Below are positions 30,300-41,035 of a stretch of DNA of 64,000 nt, piece after piece. Both the position numbers and the translations under genes were made by a program. The stretch covers positions 17,652-81,651 of the forward strand of contig NZ_BBBJ01000010.1 in assembly GCF_001316005.1 (NCBI RefSeq), read 5' to 3'. The notes beneath the pieces are model-generated. The model was not told where the DNA came from. It did not search any database and saw only the letters and a program-made list of their open reading frames with translations. Position 1 is the stretch's first letter, and every line of letters starts with the position of its first letter. The DNA is from Vulcanisaeta distributa JCM 11217 (GTDB lineage Archaea; Thermoproteota; Thermoprotei; Thermoproteales; Thermocladiaceae).

Positions 30300-32560
30300 T
30301 TACCTATAAAGTGCGTCTTCGCCGGCGAGCTTAACCATGAGCATATTCCTAACCCTACCACTCAACGCCCTGAGCAATTCCCTATTGCCAATTATTGATT
30401 GAAGCGAGTATATGCCGGCTGCGCCAAGGAGTTGGGCAATCTCCCTCTTAATACCCGTTAGGAACCTCATTAGCCTGAGCCTAAAGTCCTCAATACCCTC
30501 ATAACCATGCAAAGCCCTCTCCACAAAACCACTTATGATAACCGCGTCCGCACCAAGGGCCACTAACTTAACAATATCGCCACTACTCCTAACACTGGGC
30601 ATGTGTATTATCAAATCCACGTAATCCCTGACACCCCTCCTCCTAAGCTCCAAATCAAGCCTTACCAGGCTCACCTCTGGATGGTCATCATCAATGTCGA
30701 TTATTACACCACTAAATCGACCATCACTGCTCACTAGCTTATTCACGGCATTACCAACCTCACTGGCACTGGTGACCCTCAGGTACGTAGGTACGCCAAC
30801 GCTAAACCCAGCCTGCCCCCCCACGTGATTCACCACAAGTGCGCCCAAGCCATCAACATACCTATCCCACATAACCCTCATTAAGTGCTTATTATCTACC
30901 ACGTCCATACCCTCAAGGTCTATCATCACCGAATTAGCCCTTACCACGAATTTAGCGGCTTTAATGAGTTCATCATCCAAGTCCTTGGTGGCCTAATTAT
31001 CACCGGCATGGAGAGCCACAGCTTACCACCGGCGAGTATTGTTGAGACGTCTATGTCCTCCCTATATGGGTCTATGGCTGGTTTCGTGACCTGAGCACCG
31101 TCAAACCTAAGCCAGTCAATTAATCTCTTTGGAGGCTCAACCTCAGGAGGTCCATTACTACCCATACTAACTATTACCACGTCACCGCTCCTCACAAGCT
31201 GCGTTGCATATATTGAGTAGTCGGGGGGGGTCCAGACATCGCCCTGGCTCGTAATATCCCCCCCATCCCCCCCAGTATCGCAATCCACCTCTTTAATGCC
31301 CAACACCCTAGCCGTGATCTCATCAATGCAGCGACCCCGTAATAAATCCCTCCTACCCACAAGCCCTTTAACGTCATTAATGCCCAAGTGATCCAGGATT
31401 AACCTTAATTCCTCCATGAACGCCACCAGGAAGTTCCTTGAGGACTTTAGGGCGAAGTCGTGGTCGACAATCACAGACCCGTCTGCAATCTTACTTGTTA
31501 TTCCCGCCGGGCAATTACCCCTATGGCATGTCCTAGCCATGACGCACCCCATGGATATCAGTAGGGCTGTTCCAAGGGCAACCGCGTCTGCCCCGAGGGC
31601 TATGAGCTTAGCAGCGTCATCCGACGTGGAGACCCTCCCAGAGACTATTAATGTGACCCTGTCCCTCAAATCCTCCTCCCTAAGCATCCTATCGGCAGAG
31701 GCCACAGCTAACTCAATGGGTATGCCCACGTTATCCCTAACAATCAATGGCGTGGCTCCCGTACCAGCTCCATGGCCATCGATTATCACTCCATCAGCGC
31801 CCATTCTGGCTATGCCCGTGACAATGTACGGCGTGTAATTCGTGGCGGCGATCTTTACAAACACAGGCTTGCCCGTCGCCTCCTTGAGTGCGTCAATCCT
31901 CTGCTTCAAGTCCTCTATGGAGTATATATCATGGTGTGGCGCAGGCGATAGCGCGTCAACGCCTACCGGTATTCTCCTGACCTGGGATATGACCTGGGTA
32001 ACCTTGGAACCAGGTAGGTGACCGCCAATACCAGGTTTCGCACCCTGCCCAATCTTAATCACAATGCCCATGCCCGCCATCAACGTGTTTATGTCAACGC
32101 CAAACCTAGCCGAGGCCCATTGAACGAATATCCTCCTGTGCCTAGCAACCTCAGGGTGAAGCCCACCCTCCCCCAGTGCCGCTAATAAGCATTAACTCGT
32201 CCGCGAGCTCCGCCTCTACGATATTTGGGACTCCGGCGAGGGATCCGAAGGACATGTCGGCCAGGTATATGGGCGCGGACACCTCGATACCCCCCCTATG
32301 AATGATGTGAGGCTAGCCTTACCTCTCTCATTACCCGTCAGCTTGATTTCGTCAATCCCAAAATCAACATTATCAAGGATCCTAAACCTCCTAACGCCCC
32401 CCCTCCTAAATATCCTAATTGGCCTACCGTGCATCGCCATCTCCCTAATCTCCTCAATAACGCCACTATACCAGAAATCGCTTGTTGGTCCCTTGTTCGT
32501 TAACCTAATGAAGTCTCTAATTACCTGCCTAGGCTTATATTTATTATATAATTCATTCAA
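30300..32560 (-). CDS. Glutamate synthase, FMN-binding synthase domain protein with second barrel-like half
   Basis: Archaeal-type glutamate synthase core that makes glutamate from 2-oxoglutarate and ammonia. The N-terminus resembles the archaeal family ([19 protein letters not shown]). After repair it has [19 protein letters not shown], then [47 protein letters not shown] and the Fe-S Cys cluster [16 protein letters not shown]. Frame breaks at 32290-32296 (C7 for C5), 32171-32175 (C5 for C4), and about 30989 (AA for AAA). Beyond residue ~520 a further 230 residues look like a second, degenerate synthase-type barrel. About 750 residues in all, longer than the usual 510 for this archaeal type. 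Confidence 0.82.
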
Positions 32561-32578
32561 TGATTAATAAATAACCTA

Positions 32579-32595
32579 TTTATAAATATTACCAT
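32579..32595 (-). promoter_or_regulatory. Shared ATGGTAAT/TATA promoter element of glutamate synthase
   Basis: Identical over 17 bp to the element before pheA; its TATA part is about 23 bp from the ATG at 32560. Confidence 0.6.
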
Positions 32596-32628
32596 CCTAT
32601 CTAAATAATATATCAAAATAATAAAGCA

Positions 32629-34631
32629 TTACTCAGCGGTTATAATTGTGTATTTAGAGCTTAGTAAATAATCAATTATTGACTCATTTAAGTTAAAGTC
32701 ATGGGCAAATTTACGTAATATGGGCTCCAATTCCTTAACCTCGTCTTTGTTCAAGTCTCTATACTCAATACTATTCCTCCTGACATGTTCCGAACGCATC
32801 AACACACTAAGTAACCTATTAACTTCATCCTGTCCTAATTCCTCATCCCTTGACGCATCGAGGAATTCCCTGAGCTCAAAGTAGGGTATTGTTAAGCCTA
32901 CCTTATTCTCAGGTACCCTGCCCCCCCTGATATATATCCTACCGCCCACCATGCCACTACCCACGTGCTTACCTACCAACTGGGCATTACACTTATTCAA
33001 TGCGTCAATACCGAGAACCATGACTACACCGCCTGCCATGTACTCACCGAGGTAATCATCGACCCTACCACCAATTATTAAGTAGGGCCTCCTATCACGG
33101 TACTCACGCATTTGAATACCAACCCTATTACCTGCGTTACCCCCCCTCACGAAGACCTCACCACCCTGCAATGCCTGGGCGAGTATGTCCCTGGCATCGC
33201 CGTGTATTATCACTCTACCGCCGTGCATCGTGTCAGCGACATCATCCTGAGCATTGCCGTAAACCACGAACTCAACGCCATTATTGAGATTGGCTAATGA
33301 ATTACCTGGAATACCATATATCTCAACCCTGACATCCCTTATGCCATGCCTCGGTAAGTTCACGCCTATGAATCTATGGCCCCCCCTAACGTTTATGACC
33401 CTGATGATCCTTTCACCGCTCAATGCTCTCCTCAATATTTCCTCATTTAGCTCCCTATAACTAAGGCCCTCAGCATTTATGGCGTCTCTACCAACATAGG
33501 TTGGGAATGACCTCTGTGGGAAGAAGGTATCAACTTCCTCCTTAGCCCTACCCCCCCATGAAATAATGCCACGCCTTAATGAGGCTATGAAGTACCCACC
33601 GGGTTCGAGAGTCCAAACCCTGGCACTCGGTGACACGGTCCTAATGGCTGCCTCCTCGCTGGCCACGTAGTAATAATGATCATCCATGCCTATGACGAGG
33701 GGGGGTCTCAGCTTAAACCTATCGACCATCGCCACGAGGTAAAGGTCGTCATTATGGTATATGCCCATGAGTATTGCGAAGGGGGGGCCATCCAGCATGG
33801 CCCACCTAAATTGCTTAATTAGCGATAGCGCGTTACTGTCAACTGCGTACTTAGGTGATGAACCAATTAGTACCTTTATGGCATCCTCAATGTCAAGTCC
33901 ATGCACATTAATTAGATAATGCATTAGGTATGCGGCCACCTCACTATCCGTGCCCACGAATGAATTAAGGCCGTATTTATGGGATAGGGCATTCACGTGG
34001 TTACCGTAACTACTTAACTCACCATTATGAACCACGGCAATGTCCCCCCCACAGAAAATGGGTGTGACCAATACGGTAAATAGCCAGGTGAGTTAGTTGG
34101 GAATCTCGTGTGGGCGATCCATAGATCAGCCGTGTATCTCTCTATTCCGTAAACGGACGCTATCTCGCTTGGGTAACCAACACCCTTAAACACGTCAATA
34201 TGCTCACCCCCCCAGTAATAAACCCTGCCAGCCCTATCCTCCCACAGTAAGTCGTTAATGGAATTAACAATACCTGCAAAATTAGGGCTAGGCTCAGCAC
34301 TATTGAAGACCTTAACCTCCAAATCCACTATTGGCCCCCCCAGCTTATTCCTAACCCTCACATCCACCGAGTCAATACCGCTATCCCTCATCACAGACTT
34401 AATCGTGTCCACGGCATTATTCATCAACTCCTCCTTAACGAAAACACCCATCCTAAGGCCCATGGATTCCCGATTGAGCAGTGCAAAGCCCGAACCCAAC
34501 CCTGCACCTCTGAACTTAATGGCCTCCATAGCCCTAGCCACAAGATCGCCATTAACCCTATCAGAACCCTCACCACGCTTAATAACGCCAAATATTCCGC
34601 AATCCATTGGGTACTTAACGATAAATACCAT
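32629..34631 (-). CDS. Glutamate synthase, glutaminase (class II) plus GXGXG domain subunit
   Basis: Supplies ammonia from glutamine to the FMN-domain protein. DCGIFGVIKRGEG near the N-terminus gives the nucleophile Cys for a class II amidotransferase, probably exposed by processing. Then WIAHTRFPTNSPG, WSHPF, and after a C7 run at 34047-34053 (five expected) IAVVHNGELSSYGNH. The C-terminal third carries the GXGXG beta-helix repeats (VVYGNAQDDVADTMHGG, IHGDARDILAQALQGG, VRGGNAGNRVGIQMRE). About 665 residues. In bacteria these domains sit in one GltB chain; here they are split over two adjacent genes. Start could also be ATG 34607 or TTG 34643. Confidence 0.85.
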
Positions 34632-34838
34632 ATGTATTGGCAATAAATAAGCACATGTAAAGAGTATTTAAGTTTTATATTTCCTAGGGAATTTGTAAAT
34701 AAGTTATTTTTATTCCCTGAATATTTATATATTAAATAATGATGAAAATAACCAGGAATGCATATGATTATTTTCAAAAATTTAACTATAATACTTAATT
34801 AAATATTTATTAATAATATTAACTATTACATTAATGAA

Positions 34839-35858
34839 TTAAATGCGTTTAATTACCTCCGTAGTAAAGGATTCGGTAGTGTAATTGCCTCCTAGGTCAG
34901 GCGTGTGTATTCCCTGGCTTAGGGTGTTAATTACGGCATCCTCAACCGCACCTCCCGCCGCCACGTAATTATTATTCCCTGTCCTCTCCCCCCCATACCA
35001 CCTGAGCATCCATGCTGCACTTAGTATCATTGCCGTTGGGTTTGCGATTCCCTTACCGGCTATGTCGAAGGCTGCGCCATGTATTGGCTCAAATAATGCC
35101 TTATTATCGCCCACGTTGGCTGAGGGTGCAAGCCCTATGCTACCGGTTACGTAGGCCGCCAAGTCACTCAGTATGTCGCCGTATAAGTTCGTCGTTACTA
35201 TGACGTCGAAGTCCTGGGGGGGCCTCCTAACGAGGTCCATGACTGCCGCGTCTATGTACATCTCATTAATCAACACCTCAGGGTACTCCCTCGCGACATT
35301 CCTAACGACACTTCTGAACAAGCCGTCTGACACCGTCAATACATTGGCCTTATGCACAATGGTGACCCTCCTGCGCCTAGCCCTCGCCATATTGAGGGCC
35401 ACCCTGGCAATGCGTTCGCTAGCCCTCCTCGTTATCACTCTAAGGGCTACTGCCGTATCATCATTAATCATGTACTCAGCCCTCACGTAGACATCCTCAG
35501 TATTCTCACGCACTATGACTAAGTCCACGCCATCCCTAACCGCCTTAACCCCCCCTGGGTAATTCCTCGCTGGCCTAATATTGGCGTATAGGTCAAGCCC
35601 CCCCCTCCTTAGTTTGACAACAACATCACCCGCACTCTCACCCACGGGTCCCTTCAATATTGCATCTGCACCCTCTATTATCGGCCAGTACCTACTTGGC
35701 AATGCCTCCCCATACTTTCTAACTGCATTATCGCCGGCCTCAACGTAGGCAATATCGATGTTTAAGCCGTACTTAGACGCAGCCATCTTAAGAACCTCAA
35801 TGGCGGACTTGGTCACCTCAGGTCCAATGCCATCACCCTCGATTACGGCTATCCTCAT
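34839..35858 (-). CDS. leuB: 3-isopropylmalate dehydrogenase (or related beta-decarboxylating dehydrogenase)
   Basis: NAD(P)-dependent oxidative decarboxylase, intact at 339 residues. IAVIEGDGIGPEV at the start, LYANIRPARNYPG, VIVRENTEDVYVRAEY near 118, VHKANVLTVSDGLF, metal site DAAVMDLVRRP and DVIVTTNLYGDILSD, then GLAPSANVGDNKALFEPIHGAA. The NTEDVY loop lies in the substrate-specificity region shared by IPMDH, isocitrate and homoisocitrate dehydrogenases. The nearby leuA, leuC, leuD and ilv genes favour leucine synthesis. A TATA-like element lies about 26 bp upstream of the ATG. Confidence 0.88.
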   Translation of the reverse strand: MRIAVIEGDGIGPEVTKSAIEVLKMAASKYGLNIDIAYVEAGDNAVRKYGEALPSRYWPIIEGADAILKGPVGESAGDVVVKLRRGGLDLYANIRPARNYPGGVKAVRDGVDLVIVRENTEDVYVRAEYMINDDTAVALRVITRRASERIARVALNMARARRRRVTIVHKANVLTVSDGLFRSVVRNVAREYPEVLINEMYIDAAVMDLVRRPPQDFDVIVTTNLYGDILSDLAAYVTGSIGLAPSANVGDNKALFEPIHGAAFDIAGKGIANPTAMILSAAWMLRWYGGERTGNNNYVAAGGAVEDAVINTLSQGIHTPDLGGNYTTESFTTEVIKRI

Positions 35859-35958
35859 CAGGAGTAATTACATAGCCTATTTTTATGCATTGCCAATCTA
35901 TAGAAAATACTGACCATACTGAATTAGTACTTAAAAATCAAAATCATATAACTAAGTA

Positions 35959-36309
35959 ATGGCCTACTTAAGTACGAGGAATCCAATTGGGAAAAGCTTG
36001 GAAACTTAATCTATAGGAAACACATGCACGGGCTCAGGGTGACGATTGCTCAATTCAAACTGTTAAAGGGCTCAGTCGTTAAGCCGCATTCCCACGCTCA
36101 TGAGCAGGTCTCAATAGTGATTAAGGGTAGGTTAAGGTTTACCGTGAATAATGAGGTATACATAGCGGAGCCTGGCGATATAGTTCATATACCCCCCAAA
36201 CGCCATGCACAGTGTTGAGGCCCTTGAGGACTCGCTCGTAATTGATGTTTACTCGCCGGTTAGGGATGATTGGTTAAGGGGGGGTGAGGATAAGTATTTG
36301 AGGGAGTAG
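35959..36309 (+). CDS. Small cupin-domain protein
   Basis: About 116 residues. Cupin motif 1 VVKPHSHAHEQVSIVIKGRLRF and motif 2 PGDIVHIPPNAMHSVEALED, giving three His and one Glu for a metal site. The frame breaks near 35972 (T run one short, before YEESNWEKLGNLIY) and at 36192-36197 (C6 for C5). Ends with REDKYLRE-like tail at TAG 36307-36309. Cupins of this size are often ligand sensors or isomerases. It sits divergently between leuB and leuA; the substrate is unknown. Confidence 0.72.
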
Positions 36310-36361
36310 GTGCTTAAATTTTAAAAATAGAGTAAAATGTTCGCTATCATAATCAGCCTTC

Positions 36362-37499
36362 TTAGTTCAATCTATCATCATGATTAAGCACCTCCATCAC
36401 TATGCGACTAATGTCCTCCTCAGAGGCCCTAATGCCCATATCACCTAACTCCTTAACCCTCCTGAGCACTGCATTAACAAGGTCATCACGCGGCTCGATG
36501 CCCATGGACTTAAGAACGTAAACTATTGAGTGCTTACCGCTGTGCTTTCCAACGACTATCCTCCTACTCATACCAACTGACCCAGGGTCTATTGGCTCGT
36601 AGGTCAGTGGGTTCGAGAGCACCCCCCCATGCACGTGAATACCAGACTCATGCGAGAAGGCGTTGGCTCCAACAATGGCCTTGTTGGGCGGTACTGGTAT
36701 TCCAAAGAGCTTAGAGACTAGGTCAGAGACCTCCTTAATTTTTTCGAACTTAATTCCAACCTCGTAATTAAGCAAGAACCTCACGGCGGCCGCGATCTCC
36801 TCAAGTGCTGCATTACCTGCCCTCTCACCAACGCCATTTATGGTCCCATGAGCTTGGTCAGCTCCAGCCTCAATCGCAGCCACGCTATTTGCCACGGCCA
36901 TCCCAAAGTCATCATGGCAATGCACACTAAGTAGGTAATTACCCCCCCTAACATTCTCCCTAACAAACCTAACGAGCGACGCCATCTTACTCGGCCACAT
37001 AACACCCACGGTATCCGCAATATCGAGCCTATCAGCGCCGGCATTAACAACCTCCTGAAAAACCCTGACCAGGAACTTAGGGTCACTCCTCGTAGCATCC
37101 TCAGCGCTGAACTCCACGGTTAGGCCATGGGACTTCGCATAGCTTACTGCGTTCACGGCAGCCTCGACCACCTCCTCCCTACTCATCCTAAGTTTATACC
37201 TCATGTGCAGGTCTGATGTGGCTATGAAAATGTGTATGGCCTTCACGTCGGCATCAATCACCTTATTAATATCCTCCCTCCTGGTCCTCGCCAATGCAAT
37301 AACCTCTGAATTACTTACCTCCCTAGCTATTGACTTAACGGCCCTAAACTCACCCTCACTAACAATTGGAAATCCAGCCTCAATGGAGTCAACGCCCAAC
37401 TCCTCAAGCTTTAACGCGATTAGTAGCTTATCCTCGGGCTTTAGGGCGACACCAGGGGGGGTTTGTTCACCATCTGAGCGTCGTGTCTAGCAATCTCAC
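36362..37499 (-). CDS. leuA: 2-isopropylmalate synthase-type enzyme
   Basis: DRE-TIM aldolase-like acyltransferase making 2-isopropylmalate from acetyl-CoA and 2-oxoisovalerate. After repair the N-terminus reads VRLLDTTLRDGEQTPGVALKP, from GTG 37499, with an AG dinucleotide missing near 37480 (CAGAT for CAGAGAT). Later: EAGFPIVSEGE, VHCHDDFGMAVANS (metal HxD), NGVGERAGNAALEEI and SGIHVHGGVL. About 378 residues, so it lacks or has only a short version of the LeuA regulatory domain. Homocitrate synthase is the main alternative. cimA at 52185 is a separate paralogue. Confidence 0.84.
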
Positions 37500-37647
37500 G
37501 TATTTATTTCCAGGTGGGACCTAACTACGTCTCCCTGAGCAATCTAACCCACCGTATCATGTAATAAAAATACTTTATTTAAGTATTTCCCTAAGATATA
37601 GATTAACCATAACCAATGAATGATCCACATTACACTAGTTATATGGC

Positions 37648-37665
37648 GGAAAAGCTTAAATATTC
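37648..37665 (+). promoter_or_regulatory. BRE/TATA promoter upstream of ilvB leader
   Basis: GGAAAAGCTTAAATATTC, with the TATA centred about 22 bp before the ATG at 37679 but more than 120 bp before the ilvB start, implying a leader of about 110 nt. Confidence 0.55.
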
Positions 37666-37678
37666 TATAAATTGACTT

Positions 37679-37747
37679 ATGTCTGATGAGGTGCTTTATT
37701 CTTTACGTATGATACGGATGAAAATAATAGGGAAAATAATGGGTTAA
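37679..37747 (+). CDS. Possible ilv leader peptide
   Basis: A 22-codon ORF starting exactly where a leaderless transcript would begin. It opens MSDEVLYSL and is rich in Ile, Leu and Met (four Ile, two Leu, four Met), then stops at 37745-37747. A 15-base palindrome (AACCACGCGGTGGTT, 37759-37773) follows. It could be an attenuator-like leader peptide, or the true N-terminus of ilvB cut off by sequence errors. No homologue known to me. Confidence 0.3.
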   Translation: MSDEVLYSLRMIRMKIIGKIMG

Positions 37748-37758
37748 GTCCACGGTCA

Positions 37759-37773
37759 AACCACGCGGTGGTT
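37759..37773 (+). promoter_or_regulatory. Short hairpin in ilvB leader
   Basis: AACCACGCGGTGGTT, a perfect 6-bp stem with a three-base loop, placed between the candidate leader peptide stop and the ilvB start. Confidence 0.35.
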
Positions 37774-37786
37774 ATGCATGAAGTAA

Positions 37787-39537
37787 ATGCGTCGGGTGAT
37801 TACGGTGCCTAGGGCCGTTGACTTACTGGTTAGGGAGATGGAGGGCATGGGTGTTAGGGAGGTCTTTGGCATTATTGGTGGCCAGATAATGCCGTTCTTC
37901 GATGCGTTATATAATTCTAATATTAAGGTTTATATGTTTAGGCATGAGCAGGGTGCAATACATGCCGCGGATGCCTATGGTAGGGTCATGAGGAGGCCCA
38001 TGACCGTTGTCGTTACGTCAGGCCCAGGCGCCACAAACCTACTCACTGGGCTTGCGAATGCGATGATGGATTCATCACCACTAATAGCAATAACGGGCCA
38101 AGTACCAACAGCATTCTTCGGGAGGGATGCGTTTCAGGAGACGGACATAGTCGGCGCGACGATGCCCGTCACCAAGCACACGTTTATGGTTAAGAGACCT
38201 GAGGACCTGGTCCCCCCCGTGTATAAGGCTGCCTATGAAATATCAATTAATGGTAGGCCGGGTCCCGTAGTCATAGACTTGCCGAGGGATGTGCAGTTGA
38301 TGGATGTTGACCCGACGACTGTTAAAAGCAAGGTGATAAGGATAGCCAGAAAGGAAATCCCTGAGCCGGACCCCCCCTCATTAATTGCCTACGCACTTAA
38401 GCTGCTCCTAACTGCCGAGAGACCCGTGATGCTGGTTGGCGGTGGTGTTTGCTGGAGTGGAGCGACTGATGAAGTCTTGACCCTCGCCGAATTGATAGGC
38501 ATGCCCATAGTCACTACGTTACCGGGTAAGAACTGCGTGCCCAGTAACCACCCACTGGTTATGGGTCCCTCGGGGATGCACGGTAGGCTAGAGGCCGATG
38601 CAGCCATAATAAATGCCGACGTGATACTCGCCGTGGGTACGAGATTCAGCGACAGGACTGTGGGCAACTTCAACGAGTTTAGGAGGGGTAGGAAGATAAT
38701 ACACATTGACATTGATAGGAGCGAGATCGGTAAGAATGTCAAGCCCGAGGTCGGCATTGTTGGTGACGCTAAGGCGGTTCTATCGACTATGATTAAGCTA
38801 GTACCCAAGGCCCTTGAGAGGAGGCACGAGGCATTCATCAAGTGGTTAAGGGGGGGTATTAAGGAGAGTTATGAGGAGTATAGGAGGAGGGTTGATGTCA
38901 ATGGGTTTGCGCCGTGGAGGGTCCTGAAGGTCCTTAGGGAGGTGATGCCGCCGCACTCAATAACTACGACGGGGGGGTTGGCAGCCACCAGATGTGGTGC
39001 GAGCTTCACTGGGACGTCTATGTGCCTGGGACCTTCATAACAAGTGCGGGCCTTGGTACAATGGGGGGGTTTGGACTACCCGCAGCCCTGGGCGCAAAGA
39101 TAGCTAGGCCTGACGTGCCTGTGCTCGATATTGATGGTGATGGCTCATTCCAAATGACCATGCAGAACCTAGCCCTTATTCGTGAGTATGACCTACCCGT
39201 GATAGTGACTATATTTGATAACTCAACACTCATGCTTGTTAGGCATTGGCAGGTGATGCTGTATAATAGGAGGATAATTGCCGTAGACTTCAACGTAAAC
39301 CCAGACTTCATGAAGATAGCCGAGGCCTACGGGATAGAGGGCGTTAGGCCGAGTAATTATGATGAGTTGAGGAGTGCCGTTGCAAGGGCCGTTAGGAATA
39401 ATGAGGCGCTGATTGTTGACGTAACCATTGATAGGGAGAGGGACTTCGTCCTGCCCTTCGTACCCTCAGGCAAGTGGCTTGAGGAGGTCATATTCCCGGA
39501 GGGCTTTAAGGTCGACCTTAGGTACCGGGTGAGGGCT
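37787..39537 (+). CDS. ilvB: Acetolactate synthase large subunit
   Basis: ThDP enzyme joining two pyruvates (or pyruvate and 2-oxobutyrate) for Val, Leu and Ile. Near the start: MEGMGVREVFGIIGGQIMPFFDAL with the catalytic Glu in RHEQGAIHAADAYGR. Then VTSGPGATNLLTGLANA, GNCVPSNHP-like turn and the ThDP motif LDIDGDGSFQMTMQNL. The G7 run at 38971-38977 should be five (TTGVGSHQMWCELHWDVY). The raw frame runs to 39639, but the protein normally ends near GFKVDLRYR. An extra G near 39528 would hide a TGA there, leaving ilvN as a separate gene. ATG 37787 was chosen for its fit to the family N-terminus. Confidence 0.9.
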
Positions 39538-39824
39538 ATGGAGGGTGATTTCTCGATAGAGATCATAATGAGTAATGAGGTTAACCCGTTCGATGCCGTG
39601 GTTAGGGCTATGAACGTGATCAGGAGGGGGGCAAGATAACAATTAGACACATAGTGATAGACATGAGCGACTCAGTTATCAGGGTTTCTATTAGGGCAAG
39701 GGGGGGTGAGGAGGATGAGGTTAGGTGGGTTTGTAATAAGCTTGATAAGCTCTACGATGTGGTAAATGTTAAATATATGCCTGAAGAAGTACACATGAAT
39801 AAGGTGGTGATTAGTAATGGCTAG
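39538..39824 (+). CDS. ilvN: Acetolactate synthase small (ACT) subunit
   Basis: Regulatory partner of IlvB. ATG 39538 starts [20 protein letters not shown], then after reading the G6 run 39626-39631 as four it continues [18 protein letters not shown], and later [18 protein letters not shown], a betaalphabeta ACT-like arrangement. About 95 residues, much shorter than the two-domain bacterial IlvH (160). The stop at 39822-39824 overlaps the ilvC ATG. Assignment rests on position and ACT character; sequence similarity is modest. Confidence 0.65.
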
Positions 39825-40814
39825 GATATACAAAGATGGGGGGGATGCGGACCTATCGGTGATAAAGGGTAAGGTAATCGCGGTGCTGGGCTACGGCATT
39901 CAGGGTAGGGCGTGGGCGTTGAACATGAGGGATAGTGGCGTTAAGGTCATTGTTGGTGTTAGGCCGGGCAAGAGCTTCGACCTGGCTAGGCAGGAGGGGG
40001 GGTTTGAGGTTTACCAGGTGGGTGATGCGGTTAGGAGGGCTGATGTAATAGCGGTCCTACTGCCCGACATGGCGCAGCCAAGTGTTTGGGAGTCGGAGAT
40101 TGCGCCAAACCTTAGGCGTGGCATGACGGTGGTCTTCGCCCACGGCTTCAACATTAGATTCGGATTAATAAAACCGCCGAGTGATGTGGACGTAGTCCTA
40201 ATAGCGCCCAAGGCGCCCGGTAAGGCCGTTAGGGATGAGTTCGTTAGGGGGGGTTGGGGAGTCCCGGCGCTGGTTGCTGTTCATCAAGACTTCACTGGAA
40301 ATGCCCTAAAGACTGCGTTGGCTATTGCGAAGGCCAATGGGTTCACGAGGGTTGGCGTTATAGAGACGACTTTTGCTGAGGAGACGGAGACTGACTAATA
40401 GGTGAGCAGAACGTACTGGTTGGTGGGCTACTGCAGTTGTTAAGGTATGGTTTTGAGGTTATGGTGGAACTCGGCTACCAACCTGAGGTGGCGTATTTCG
40501 AGGCCATTAACGAGGCTAAATTGATAATGGACTTAATATGGGAGAGGGGGGGACTCACTGGGATGCTCCTTGGCGTGAGCGAGACGGCTAGGTATGGTGG
40601 CTTAACGGTTGGGCCTTACGTAATTAATGAGGATGTTAAGAGGAGGATGAAGGAGGCTGCTGAGAGGGTTAGGAATGGTGAATTTGCTAAGGAGTGGGTT
40701 GCCGAGTATCAGAGGGGGGGTGCGCCAAGGCTCAGGGAATTGCTTGAGCAGGTTAGTAATAGCCAGGTTGAGAGGGTTGGTGAATTCTTGAGGCAATTAA
40801 TGAGAAGTAAATAG
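39817..40814 (+). CDS. ilvC: Ketol-acid reductoisomerase
   Basis: Class I KARI, about 331 residues: NADPH-dependent isomerisation and reduction of acetolactate. [16 protein letters not shown] (NADP site), [17 protein letters not shown], then [21 protein letters not shown] carrying the metal Asp/Glu, broken near 40396 by one missing T. C-terminal half has [21 protein letters not shown]. Three seven-base runs insert Gly into conserved turns ([21 protein letters not shown]), each matching the family if one Gly is removed. Start overlaps ilvN; forms the ilvBNC operon. Confidence 0.93.
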
Positions 40815-41035
40815 GTCATCGTTGTAGTTTTAAGCAATTTATCTTGCTTCAAATGCATTTCCTCGTTTTACCTGGCTTGTGCTAAATAACCGATGTTACT
40901 GGTGTTTTTATTAATGATAAATCATGATTATGTATTATGAATAATTTTTAATAATTTAGAGCTTAGTCTATTGACTTATTAATCTTTTATTTTTGACTTA
41001 GGCAATTTTTAATCTATGGAGCGATCAATTAAACC

